From Datnioides undecimradiatus (Eukaryota; Chordata; Actinopteri; Lobotiformes; Datnioididae), in assembly GCA_008933995.1 (NCBI GenBank), contig WARS01000025.1, positions 4,819,477-4,883,476 on the forward strand: a DNA stretch of 64,000 bases. Reading direction: 5' to 3'. Shown here piece by piece: positions 24,865-37,440 of this stretch (position 1 is the stretch's first letter; every line of letters begins with the position of its first letter). Under the pieces are notes generated by a model. The model ran no database searches. It was given only the letters and a program-made list of their open reading frames with translations, and had not been told where the DNA came from. The translations under genes and the position numbers were made by a program.

Positions 24865-27800
24865 GTAAGCAAAAGTTTTAAAAAAATCAATAGTGGCTGG
24901 ATTGACTCAATAGAAGTGATCAATCATTTGCAGGCAGGTCTTAAGTGTTCAATAGGTTGCTGTCAAAAGGCTGCAGACAGTTCGGCTTGATCGATGACAT
25001 ATCTGACGTGGTAAGTAGTCAAAGGTCCGACATTAGCATAAATCCAGATCTTGTTGAAACCCTGTCAACGATCATTAAATACACATCTGGAATTAACTTT
25101 GACATGAAGTCTGTTTGCCTTCCTCAGAGAAAACAGTTTGGTTTTTTAGATGTAATGTGGTATTAGTCAGTGTGTTTGCTTTAATGGATAAGACATTATC
25201 CCGTGGACAAATACATTTCAGCAGCATGACAGCCTATTAGAAAGAGGAGCTTTTCCACAATGCAGCAATCAGTCATCTATGGAAGACTGAAATATCTTAA
25301 TGATGTTTCCAATGTTCCCTTCCCACAGACTTTGAACTATATCAGTAAAATAGCTCCAAGACACAGAGAAGTATGACTAGAGTTTAAAGCATCAAAATCT
25401 GTTGTGAAATCTGTTGTGGGGAGTTCAAAAGCCATTTTGAGTGATGTGTTGTTGTTGACCGTGCCCATCCATACCCCAAGTTAATGTTGCATTTCACAAT
25501 CGCTTCCAGTCTGTAATCTGCACCACCCAATTTCAAAAAATCTCAACTAATCCCTTTAACAGACGATAATGAGTTTCAAAGCGGCAATTCCACTCCAGCA
25601 TTGCATAAGCCATTACCTCAGTGAATGGAGGGACAGAGCAGTTGATTGAATGCTGCTCGTTGGACGTTGCAGAGCATGACAAAGGGAAAGATGGTGAGCT
25701 AAAACAGCTCCTAGTGAACAGCCAGTAGGTTTCAGGAGACTTTGACACAACATTGAGGCAGTAGCTTCATCTCCAAGGCCCATCCCCCAACACTGGTGGC
25801 AGTCTGGTGTCTGTATCCTTAATGAGTCTTCAGAGGAACATCCTCCTCCAGGTACAGACGCATTCATCATGTCAGGTCAAAGGTCGGGCGGGAAAATGAT
25901 GAGTCGATTATTCCCGGCCACGACTGATAAAACCACGATTGTTTAGTGGATGTACACACACAGTAGTGTCTGCATCACTTGGTCAGAATGTGTAAAACAT
26001 AATGCTGTTCTGCTCGCGCAATAGCGTCTCTATTTTAATGGTTCTTTCCCACCAAACCCAGCAATTTAGCTTAATTTTACACCACTGTTTTTACAGTACA
26101 CAATATAATATGGTATTTGGTGACATACTTATGCCAGAGTACCTTTTTTTTTTGCTTTTTTGCCAGCCTATTATCGGTTCCTCACTACATCTGTTACATA
26201 AATTCACACCTTAAAGATAGTCATACAAATTGTCACTGTTAGTTTTTCTTAAACTAAACTTTTAGTTTATTGCTTGACATAATCTTAGAGATTTAAATCA
26301 TATGGCATGGTCTTCCTCTGCAATGTCCGCTGCTTTAATAGAGTTGTAGATGATGGTGTAAATTTCAATTTTCCTGAGCAGTTTAAGAGCTACTGATATG
26401 CACTGTTTCTGGTCCCAAAAATGGACTTTGACTCAACGCTTTTAGTTTGTTAGGTAGCAATGTATTCTGCATGCCTACAAGTCTACTGAGAGTTTCTCAG
26501 TGGAAATTAAAAGTTGAAAGTGTCGCAGTGTCGAAACGAGCTGATCTTGGCTCTTGTATCGAAAGTGGTGTTGTAATGTTTTGTCTGCAGCGCCAAGTGT
26601 TGTGTCTGCGCTTGCTTTCAGGCACACATCGTGTCGCGGCATACAGAAAGGAGGGGGGCTAGGTCGGGGCGGGGAGTGTATCAGTATTCAGAGCGCACAC
26701 TCAGCAAAACCACCACCTCTCCTGTGGGACCAGCCGCTCGCCAGTCGCTGTTCATGGATGCTGAACATGCTTCTTGCCATTTAGTCTCCCTCCCTCCCTG
26801 CGCCCCTCCTCCCTTTGCAATCTTTTTTTTTTGCCTCTGTACAGACACAAATCCCTTTTTTTTGTTATGACATGTCAGCTGTGGCTGCTTTGAAGGTCAA
26901 AAACATCTTGACGGGGATAAGTGAAGCTTCTGGTCATCCATGGAGAAATGACAACCAATAGCATTTGATGCTATTATTCTCCCCAGTAGTCTACTTTGTG
27001 TAGCATTGAGTGTTTGGCAGTGTTTAAATGATTACACCTTGCCAAAGGACACAGGGGGAGACTAATATGAAAATGAAAGCACGGCACCTCTGTATTATCA
27101 TACATTATCCTGGTGTGAATATTCTATCTGCGCACTGAAATTGGTTTTAAAGCTGCACCATTTTCCCTACTGGAGCCATGGAACATCTTCACCACAGAAA
27201 CCAGGTTTTCATTGATCGAGAGATCGTTTGCTTTGTGGCGTTGCCCTTGAGGAGGCTGTCAGGTATGAAAAAAAAAACAAAACAGCAATGCTCTGCATCT
27301 GTGTCAAATCCTGCACGAAGGGACACTCCAACATCCGACAGCAAGGGCAATTATGAGGAGGGAGAGCGGATAAAACGGGGGGGAAATAACTGGGGCTTGA
27401 GGCTGATGAGCTACTAAAGCATCTCAGATAGCCTCTGCTGCACGTTTTCTTCCTAAAAGCTTCCCTTCATCCTGTTCCTATTTTCCCCTCCTCCAACCTC
27501 TTCCATTACTGTACGCTGTACTAACAGTCAGCGGCGAGGCTAGACCCTTAACACACTCCATTAATATCTGCAAGAATATATTGTCTCTGGGATCCGAGCG
27601 CCATACTAAAGAGCTACAGCCCGTGCACCGACAGATAAATTGATTATGGAAATACATTTAAAAAGCACAGCATGTGACATGAATATCCAGAGCCCATGTG
27701 GAGAATTTACATGGAAACGGGGTTTGAATGCAAGTAGACCTGTGTATGGTGCCTAATGTCAATTTAATCTTCTCATAATGGCTTTTTTAAGCAGACAGGG

Positions 27801-30800
27801 CCTGTGAGTTTTAAGAAACTGGTTGGATTAGACGTGTTTGTTTTTAGGATTTGATGCACAGCTCTCAGGCTAAATTACCCGGACAAATGCAAAACGTGCA
27901 ATTACAGACCAACGTGGATTATTTCTCACCTTTACTCAGACTGATTTTAAAGCAAGTTTAAGAGAGCAACTCTAATTTGCCCAGTAACTATCTATAAAAT
28001 GATCCAAATTAGCAACAGCGTGATGCAATTTTGAGTAAGTGCACCAAGAAAAAAAATTTAAGTTGAAGTATCTCACTCATAATATCCCGCTTATCTGATT
28101 ATGAGCATCCAACCCTCTGCTGCGCTGCTATCCAGCCCGTTCGCCTTCTGTCTTATCACTCTAAGCTCAGTGTGCTTGTTACAAACCCACACATGTATTC
28201 TCTCACAAACTCTCTCGGGGCTCCTGCAGATAAAGCAGAGTGTAATGGAGTGCAACATCATCTTTTGTTTATTATATCTGGAAGCTGCGGATAATGAGCA
28301 GCTCCTGAAACACTACACGCTGGATAACAACCACGGCAGGAACGGCCGGCGTTGCCTCAGAAAGTGTGCCCACTGTGTCTGCTACTTGAAATTCAATTCA
28401 GGCTCTATTTCTGGATGAAACCTAAATTTTAATTCTGTGTGCATTTGAAGACATATCTGTTCACAGCCTGAGGTGAAGGAGGCACACAGAAAGAGTGTTG
28501 TTCGACTGAGAAACGGCAGAGTATTGTGCTTTAAAGACGCGAAGGCCAAGATAATGTATTAATTAGGTGGACGGTAAAATGACAGCTCAGCACGCGTAAT
28601 GTTGAGCTGTTCAGTAACTGAAATGGAAATCACTTCCTCCCTCCCTGTCATCCCTTCTTTTGCGTTTGTTTTTTGCTCTGTCAGCAGAGCCACTGTAAAT
28701 AACAGGTCATCAGCAACTTAGCTTGTGATGCTCACAAGAGACTGTTTGTCCTGCGAGAGCGAGTGACTGCACATGTTTGCTGTCCCTATATCTCATTTGC
28801 GGCCGGTCTTGTTAGATGCTGTAATTTAATCTACAGGCACATCAGAGTGTCAGTGTGTGTGTGTGTGTGTACAGCAGATGTGAGATGCTGCAGCAGTTTG
28901 GCTGCCCAGTAGCTCCTTGCAATTCACCTGACACACAACAACAAACAACAGGCTAACACTAAAAACAAAACAAATTGTGAAGTGAATCTCAAGTTTTGAA
29001 CTAAACTACGAAAAGTGCTACTCTTCAGTAACTGGGAGTATTGAACTTAAGGTTCCTATGTGGAGCTTCCTTGTAAACAAACACTTTCATTCACATTCAG
29101 AGCTCCTTATAGAAAGACATGTCAAATGAATTCCATGTAAAACATCTACACAGCTGAGTGCTTTAGTATGCTAAATTCTGATGTTTTCATTGTTACCTGA
29201 CATCTTCTTCCTTTCCTTTCTAAGGCATTGCTAAGTTAACTTATCATCTTTCAGCTGTCGATCAGCAGAATAGTGTGAGCTGCACTATTGTATTGGACAA
29301 ACCTTTAAAAATGACTGATTGGTAACACGCAAATAAACATTTCAAAGCAGCTGTGTTTATCAAACTTGATTATGTGATTAACAAAAAAAGAAGAATAACT
29401 GATTTGTGTACAACTCAAGTATTTTTTTTAAGTTCAACAAATCCTTGTTGACCAATTTTAAAAACCTTCTGCTCCTAAAGCTCAAAAGAGTGTCTTAAAA
29501 AAATATAAAATTTTGAATAAGAACTGTTTGGGTAGCTTTAGGTATTTAACAGAAATTAAGTTTGAGATTCAATGATCTATACTTGTTACCTGTGCTACGC
29601 AGGGAACAGGAGATGATGGACCCAAATCCCACTGAATCCAAGAGATCATGAATCCAAAACAGCAGGAAACATGAAGAACACCGGGAACATAAAGACAAGT
29701 AGGGTTAAATCTCTCACGACAAACAAAGGGAATGGCAAACTATGAGTGAAAGCTAACAAGACACAGGTGATACAGATACACCAACGACACAGGTGAGGCG
29801 CAAGAGGGAGGAACAGGAAGTTGGTACGGAGGCACAAGAGGAAAAGTACTCTACAAGATAAAAACAGGAAATAGCCAAAAAACAGAGTTCAAACTCAAAG
29901 CATGACAATATTTCTTAGACTGATGAGTAGGTTGCATCTTTATGCATGTAAATCATAAATATAAAAAAGCTGCTTTACAGTGAAAAACAGTGTCACAACG
30001 ATGAAGATTTGAAATTTCCATATGAAGACTTGATATTGGATTGGGATGGGAGTTGCTCTGAGAGACATGATGTGCTTTTAGGGTTTGTCTCTGCCACTCA
30101 TCGCTCTCTGTCTCCTTTGGCTGATACAGATCTCCAGCTGTGTGGAGGCCGACAGTGCAATAAAGCAGATTTTGCTTTGGAGACTTTTAAAACTTGAAAT
30201 TAACTCGGGCGCTACGAGCATGACCTAGATTGTACCGTGCGCTAGCAGCTTCCATCGCCTCGTCGCAGTTATGATTGTTTTCCCAGCTCATTATTCCTCC
30301 CACTATGCTCACGCCTCGGTATCTTTTATTAATATTCATTCTGAAGCCGTAAACTAACTGTACCTGCTGTCCCTGGCTTCATCAGTGAGTCAGCTCATCA
30401 GCTTTCCCCCAACAGATTCACTCACTGAATATTATCCCAAACCTCATCTGGTCCATCATTCATTTATAACTGCTGCACTGTGTTGTAAAACACACAAATG
30501 GTTTTGCAGTGGACTGACTGTGACAACACACTTTGAGGGTGTACCAAAGGGAAAAGAGAGTGATCCGGCTCCGTCGTGTCGTCAGTACGTTCTCGGTCTT
30601 TTTGTCTTTTGCTTTCTCTCGCTCTGTTTTCTCTCTTCGGGCTCTTTATGAGATGCTTTTCCTTGTTTGCCTCTGCTTTATCGCGCTGTGACAGATGATT
30701 GAACAAGGGGTCTGGATTTGTGATGGGCCAGGATGTACACACCCATGCATGCACACATCAGGATGTCAATGTAATTAGACTACAGAGGGCCAGAGTACCG

Positions 30801-33800
30801 CTCTATGGATGACTGGCTACAACTAAGTGGATGATAGGACAATCCATTTGACAGAACTGGGTTAAGAAATATAGTCCTTCCATGTTCTGCAGTGTGAGGT
30901 CTCAGACATGCTGGGAGCAGAGACCAGAGAGGGTTAAACTTTGTTTTTGGCAGGTTCCACTTTTGCTAATCTGTTTTTCTTAGACTACTTGAAGCTCCAG
31001 CGCTGTGCTCCTTAAATTGTATTCCTGAACGCTCTGAGTTGTGTGTCTTCCCAGAGCTGCCAGGCAAAGAGGATAAAGAGGATGAGGAGGCTGAGGAAGG
31101 TGTGGTTCCCTCAACAGACGGGGATGGTGACACCAGTTTGGCAGACGTTTCCACGCCATCCGCTAAGCTGCTAACACCTTCCCAGCCGCAGAGCACAGGT
31201 GAGCAAACAAATCCCTTCGTGGCTAAACAAAAACTGCAACTTACTTCAAAACCCCCATCCGTTCCAAGCATGTGCTCCCACTGCCATAAACTAGAAGGAC
31301 TGCATGCTTTTTCCTTCATAAGCCATTCTGTTTCAATATCAGTAAATCTGTCAGACGACTGGGAAAAACAATTACCGCGTCTTTTGCCTGAAGCCGCTAA
31401 TTACTTCCAATGGGAGGGAAAAATGTGCTCGTTCAAGCTGTGACTTTGGAGAACAGAAGGGACGGTGAACAATGGCCACCAGATAAACAAATACTCCCCT
31501 GTACTGTCTCTCAGGTAAATAATCATCGATCTGACGACAATAGCTGCCTTAAGAAAAGCTAAAAACACCCACAGGTATCGATTAAGTTCTGGCTAATGAC
31601 AGCAGAGTACAGTAAAGTTGCTTCACACGTCAGCTTCAATGAATACATCATTATTAATTATCCAGTATCTGTCTTGGAAACTGTAGAGAACTCAGTGTTT
31701 GGCAAAATCAAGACTGACAATATTCAGTCATTTTACCATTGAGTGTGTTTTCCGCTGACCTGTTTCTATTCGCATTTTCAATATTTGCTTAAAAGGCTTG
31801 AGTTAGATGCAAGCTTTGACACCTATGATAAATATTATTACAGCAGGATCTGTTTACTATTGGTTTTTGGTCTTTTCTTGGGATTTGTGAACAATAGGAA
31901 CACTGAATGTCACTGATTCCCTGAAGCAAAAATCTTTTAAAAATCCCACAATCCCACCCTCAAATAACCTGGTATATTATCACATTCAGTATTAGTCCTT
32001 TATCATGAACTTGATTTCTGGCAAAGTATGTTTATTAGAAGAGTCACTTCCAGCCCAGTTCACAGGAGCAGATGTAACCCAGATTACCTCTCCCAGAATA
32101 GCAGATGTTGTCAAGTGATTTTCAGAAATAGACCTGTCAAATGTGCCATTCGCTGATGACGGGATGCTACGGGGCTGTCTAGCTTGGTGTGTCACGAGTG
32201 AGTGAGTGAGTGAGTGAAAATACTGTTAGCAGTCTGTCTGTTATTTGAACGCGTCCTCCCTAAAGCAAAAATCTGTTGTAGATAGTATCAGCTGCACATA
32301 AACAAATTTACAGTTATCATACAAGAGCTCTTGTTTGTTTTAATGGATCCCCCAGCAGGTACTTTTGCTTTAGGTGCAACTGTTTAAGAAGCGGGCAAAC
32401 TCTCTGCCTGCACGCACACGACGGGCTGCTCCTCAGTATGCATGAACTAACCTCTCCACAAGCTCTGACTAAATTGCTTTTTCTAAGGTGAGCCAAATTG
32501 AAAATGAAGGCAATCAGATGAAAACAACATCGGGCTCTCCGTTTCATGATGCAAAAATCAACACGCAGCCAATTAAAAGCGTGGATGTGTGTGTTTGCGT
32601 GTGTGCCTGTGTGTCTGTGTGTGTAGGGCCTTTGCCCATCAGACAAATCCTTCACCTTTATTACCTCAGCTGGTCTACAGATTAAGGTGCCTTAGGTGAG
32701 ACCTTTCAAGATTTACTAGCAAAACCCAAAGAAATTAAGACATAAGCACAGGCTGTGTGCCCTAATAGTGTCTAAATGAAACGACTCCTCTAGAGAAATG
32801 ATCTGTGGAGCAAGTCATGTCATATAGGTTTGCTGATTTTTGGAAGATTAGCGTTCATCTGTCTTTAAAACTGTGTACTTTTCAATATGTATTAATGTTC
32901 AACTGAATCTCCTTGAGACGGCACCAGAAACCTTTGATTTACTTAATATAAAATACTCTCGTCACTGAATAGCTGCAGCATTATGAGAGAAGCTCTAAAT
33001 GTATGTTGCCACGTTGATCAAATGAAACCTTGGCATATGAGTTTGAGCCATGCATTGTTAGCCTAGTATGCAAGGAATGGCGTTGTCTGACATCTTTGGG
33101 GTGGATGGTTCACAACTTTGGTCCAAACGGAAATATCTGAGCATCTATTAAATGGCTCACTGTGAAATTCTATTCATTTATTGGTTTAAAACCGTAGACT
33201 TGAAATACAGAAATGGATGGAGCCACTGTGATGTCACCCATAGGTTTCTGCAGAGTATTTGTGAAGCTCAGCTTGGAGCGGGTATGGACATCAGCGCACA
33301 ACACCGTCTAATTTCCGGCTAATACAAAAATGGCCGAAGAGGTGCAGGTGGGTGGCGGTGAGACGAGCCGAATGATGCTTACACGCCAGGCAGCGAGCAG
33401 GTAGCTGTCACTCAAAGAAGCCATGCCCTTAATAATTATCCATAATTCAACACTGTACAGTTGTAGTGAACAGTGAAACTAGCTATACAGACCAAAACTG
33501 TTATTTCTGCTGCTGGTGATTTTAGAATAGGGATCTATTGGGATTGATGAGCTTTTGGAGCCAGTCTCAAGTGGCCATTCGTGGAAAGGCAGTTAGTGAC
33601 ACTCTAAGGTGACCAAATACCCTTAAAATTAAAATAAAGGTATTTTTGGCCACCTTAGAGGCAACAATTCAATTCAATTTTACTGAAGTAAAACAGAAAG
33701 TAAACAGAAAAGAGTTCATTTGATGTAAGTCTGGCATTCCCTCTCATTTAGCTCAGTTGTTACTCTTTATCTGCTAAATGCTGCATTGTGTTCACCAGCT

Positions 33801-36800
33801 AGTCGCTCACAGTGTGTGTAGCAGAAGGCTGTATTCATTAAAATGACCTCTCAGTAAAAAGGCACTTTGCTTTCAGGCTGTGTCTGTCTACTGTAGTTGT
33901 GTCTGCTGCTCCTAGCATGCGAGACTTGTTCCCACAGGAATGTGTCAGATGACCGAGCCTCACGCAGTGGAACGTAACGCTCTGATCCATCTTTGTACTG
34001 TAGCCACCACATACCAAACCCCGTCCAGGCTGCTCGGCCTGCCCACCGGCTCAGATGTGACAGTTATCGGCACGAGGGAGGCGACAAAACGTGGCGCTAT
34101 TTCAATACAAGTCATGTTTTCCACTAAGCCTGACTCACTGGCATCCACATCGTCACCATTGCCCTGGAAAGTAAACAAATGGAGCAAGTCATTGGCATAA
34201 CACTGTACTGAACCCCACCTCCTTTATCAGTGGTCTCCACACAAAACGCCTGCAGCTGTGTGTTTGTTTTACACTCGCAGCCTCATTTCCCTCACCGCTA
34301 CTGTCTGTTTTGACAGGATGACATTGTCAGTGTGAATATACGGTGCAGGTTTTCTGCAGCGCTGGCATATTCAACGCCGCTAATGTTCCAACATCCAAAC
34401 AGATTAAACATTAAACGGCTCCTCTCTCTCAATGCATTTGGTGCCGATTCAATATGAAATCTGAACTAACAAGTAGTGACATTATTGTTTTCAGTGTGGT
34501 GCAACAAGTAATGATTATCGGTGCTATTGATTCATCCGTTGTCTATTAACCATGCTGGAAGCAGTGTCGGTCAGTTGGTCGTGCCACTCCTCTGGTCCAG
34601 GCTGAAACAGGTCAGATGCTGCTGGATGGATCACCATGAACTTTATTACAGATGTTCATGGTTCCCAGATGATGCATCTAAATAACTTCCACATCATCAG
34701 GTACCATCAGCATTTGTATTTGTCTAGTTCTTGTGACAAACATCTGAAAAACAAATGGCATTACCAAACCCACAACTGTACTTTGTGCTAGCTTGCTAAC
34801 ACAGTTATCTAATATCATATACATACTTAATATGTCATCCTTCGCTGTATTATTATACACATCTTGTAATATATTGACACATTCATGTAAACATGAGCAT
34901 GTGAACAGTGATGGTGTAAGCATATTGTCCTGCACCTTAAAGAGCTGCTGCCGTAGCTGTAGACTAAAGTTTATTCAGTTAGACGAATCAGTTGTTTAGT
35001 CCATAAAATGTCTGGGGCAAGTTAGTTGATGTCTTCAGTGTGCTTGTGTGGTCTCTCAGTTCAACGTTTTGTATTTTTCCTTCAGAAATGATTTAAGTCA
35101 TTCATTTTCTGTCATTTGTCTGATTTAATTCCATCTCAGATCTTTAGAAGTGTTCTCCGGTTACCTCAGGAGACCGTGTTTTTTATTTTGTCATTCCTTC
35201 CTGGCAGATTTAATGTCAGTATGGAACGGAGATGTTTAAACTGACTTTTTGGCTGTACTGCTTGTACTTTCCTGGCAGAGCAGCAGCCGTCTGTGTCTGT
35301 GACTGTGTGGCATATCTGAATGTACTGACTGATGATCACACATCTGGGTAATTCTCCACCCTGCCAGTTATGCTTTTAACAATATATTGTCCAGTGTAAT
35401 GCTGAAGGACCATTATGAGAGTGGTGCAGGAGGGAGCCGTCTCAACAGCATTTTATGTTTCGTTATTAAAGATTCATCAGGATTCTAATTAAAAACACAG
35501 TGTGTGTGTTCAAACACAAAGCTTTTTAAAAAACGCACTAATCCTTGTTTTTCCTCCTGTTGAGGACGTGATTCAGCTTCAAAGGAGAGCTCAGGAAGTC
35601 TGAAATAAAACTGCTGCGTCGTGCTACAGCAAAAGATGCAGCAGCAGCTGGCAGTGAGGTCATATTTCCTCGAGTTTGACGTTTTCATCACAACCTGGGA
35701 CAGCAATTCAGCTCTGGGGTTTGGAGATGAATGAGGAAAAAATGATAAAGACTTTGTCAACAAAAGGCAGACAGCGGGGCAGTGCTACAGCACACAGTGT
35801 AGCACTTGTGAAAATCCTCTGCCACTCTTCAGGATATGAGGCAGGAAAAGAGCAAGGCTTTGTTCACAAGGGGTACTTGAGTACAGCAAGTGTCAACAGT
35901 ATAAACACATGCAAATTCGCTGAAAGACCCTCCAGAATGAGCACGTGTAGACACAAAATGTGCCAGTAACACATCGACATTACTCCAAGTGAAAGGGCTT
36001 CAGGCTGTTTGCATGTCAGCATCGTCGCAGCGATGTAGCAGCGCTAAAAACACACCACCAACCATTTCATTCTCCCCTATAGAGCAAGAGCTGCAGATCT
36101 ACAGATGTTAAACATAATGGAAGCAGCAGCTGCCATGTGTTGGATATATGCAATTGGAAAAAAAAAAGAAGAAGAGAGCAGCAGAAGCAGAAAACATAAA
36201 GCATGGGAAGAGACTTGTAAAAATCAGGGCAGTCAAAGAGAACAGAAAACTGTCCCAGTTTAAAAATAACAAACCCACCTATGGGAGTTTCCTCCTTTTT
36301 AAAAGGCGGGTGTTGTAGGCAAATCATAAACAAAAGGAGCGAATTAGGGGGCCAGGACAGGGTGGGATGAGAAACACAAGAATAAAACCCGTAAAAGTGC
36401 ATTAAAAGATGGATGAGGAAGACTTGAAACAAAAATGCTAAACCTCATGAATTCCTCTTTTAGTTTTACTTAGGAAACGAATTAGACATCTTCACTCTAT
36501 ATACAAAGATTTAGGGGTTTTGCGGTGCTGATGGCTGCACATTTCAGTTCTTAAACTGGCACATAACATTACCACCCGATGTAATGTATTCCCCAGGCAT
36601 CGCTGGACATATTTAAACACCCTCTCCTTGACCGATTTATACTATGGCGATGCTTTTTGGCTGTATTTAGCGACATTTTTAGCGTGACACAAAAATGACT
36701 GCAAACCATATTTATGAGCGTTACAGTTCACTAAACCTGCCTGCTGTGTGATTAACTGTGCTGTCACTCTATCCCGTTCGTTTATCCCCGTCTCTGTGGT

Positions 36801-37404
36801 GCATTATAGCACCTGGCTCTTTATGGAGGAGTGATTGTCTCTGATAAGCTTGCAGGAAAAATGACTGATGAGTTTGTGCGTGTGTGCAAATGACAGATGC
36901 AATTAGAAGCTGCTTCCCTTCTGCTGCGTGTTGACTGGCTTTCTTTTAGCAGCTCAAGGTTTTGGAGCAGCCATTATTAGACTAAAGGTCTCTCAATATG
37001 TCCTTTGCTGTGGTGGAAAGATAGCATGTGCATGATGATGGTTATGTTTTATGGAAAAGAACAAGGTCCACGGAGACCCGGAGGCTGAAAAGTTTGTCTT
37101 TTTGCCCATGTGTGGGGCAATATACTGTGTGAAGTGACTTGCGCTACGTCCCATTCAAGTCGTTCCTGCAGTAACTGAACCGCATAAACATGCACGTCGC
37201 CGATGAGCTTTGCAGGCGTCTCTGTATTGTTCGCGCCAGCACGTAGATAAACGGTGACTCCTCAGTTTCCAGTGCTGAACTACTTCCTTTGCAGCGCTAA
37301 AACATGTCTCACACAATCATAATTAACTGTACTCGCATGGAAACTCCAGATGGCTTACATAATGCAAGAGTAACTAGCTCTGTGGTTCTGAGTGGGCTGA
37401 TCTC

Positions 37405-37440
<36 letters not shown>

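Larger units (their letters stand above)
24865..31054 (+). other. prrt4 intron between first and second coding exons
   Basis: No further coding exon recognised. Contents include a GC-box/CpG segment near 26,640-26,830, a (GT)n run at 28,853, an interspersed repeat at about 29,588-29,910, and stretches of non-repetitive AT-rich sequence (27,600-28,900) that could be conserved noncoding DNA. Confidence 0.5.
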
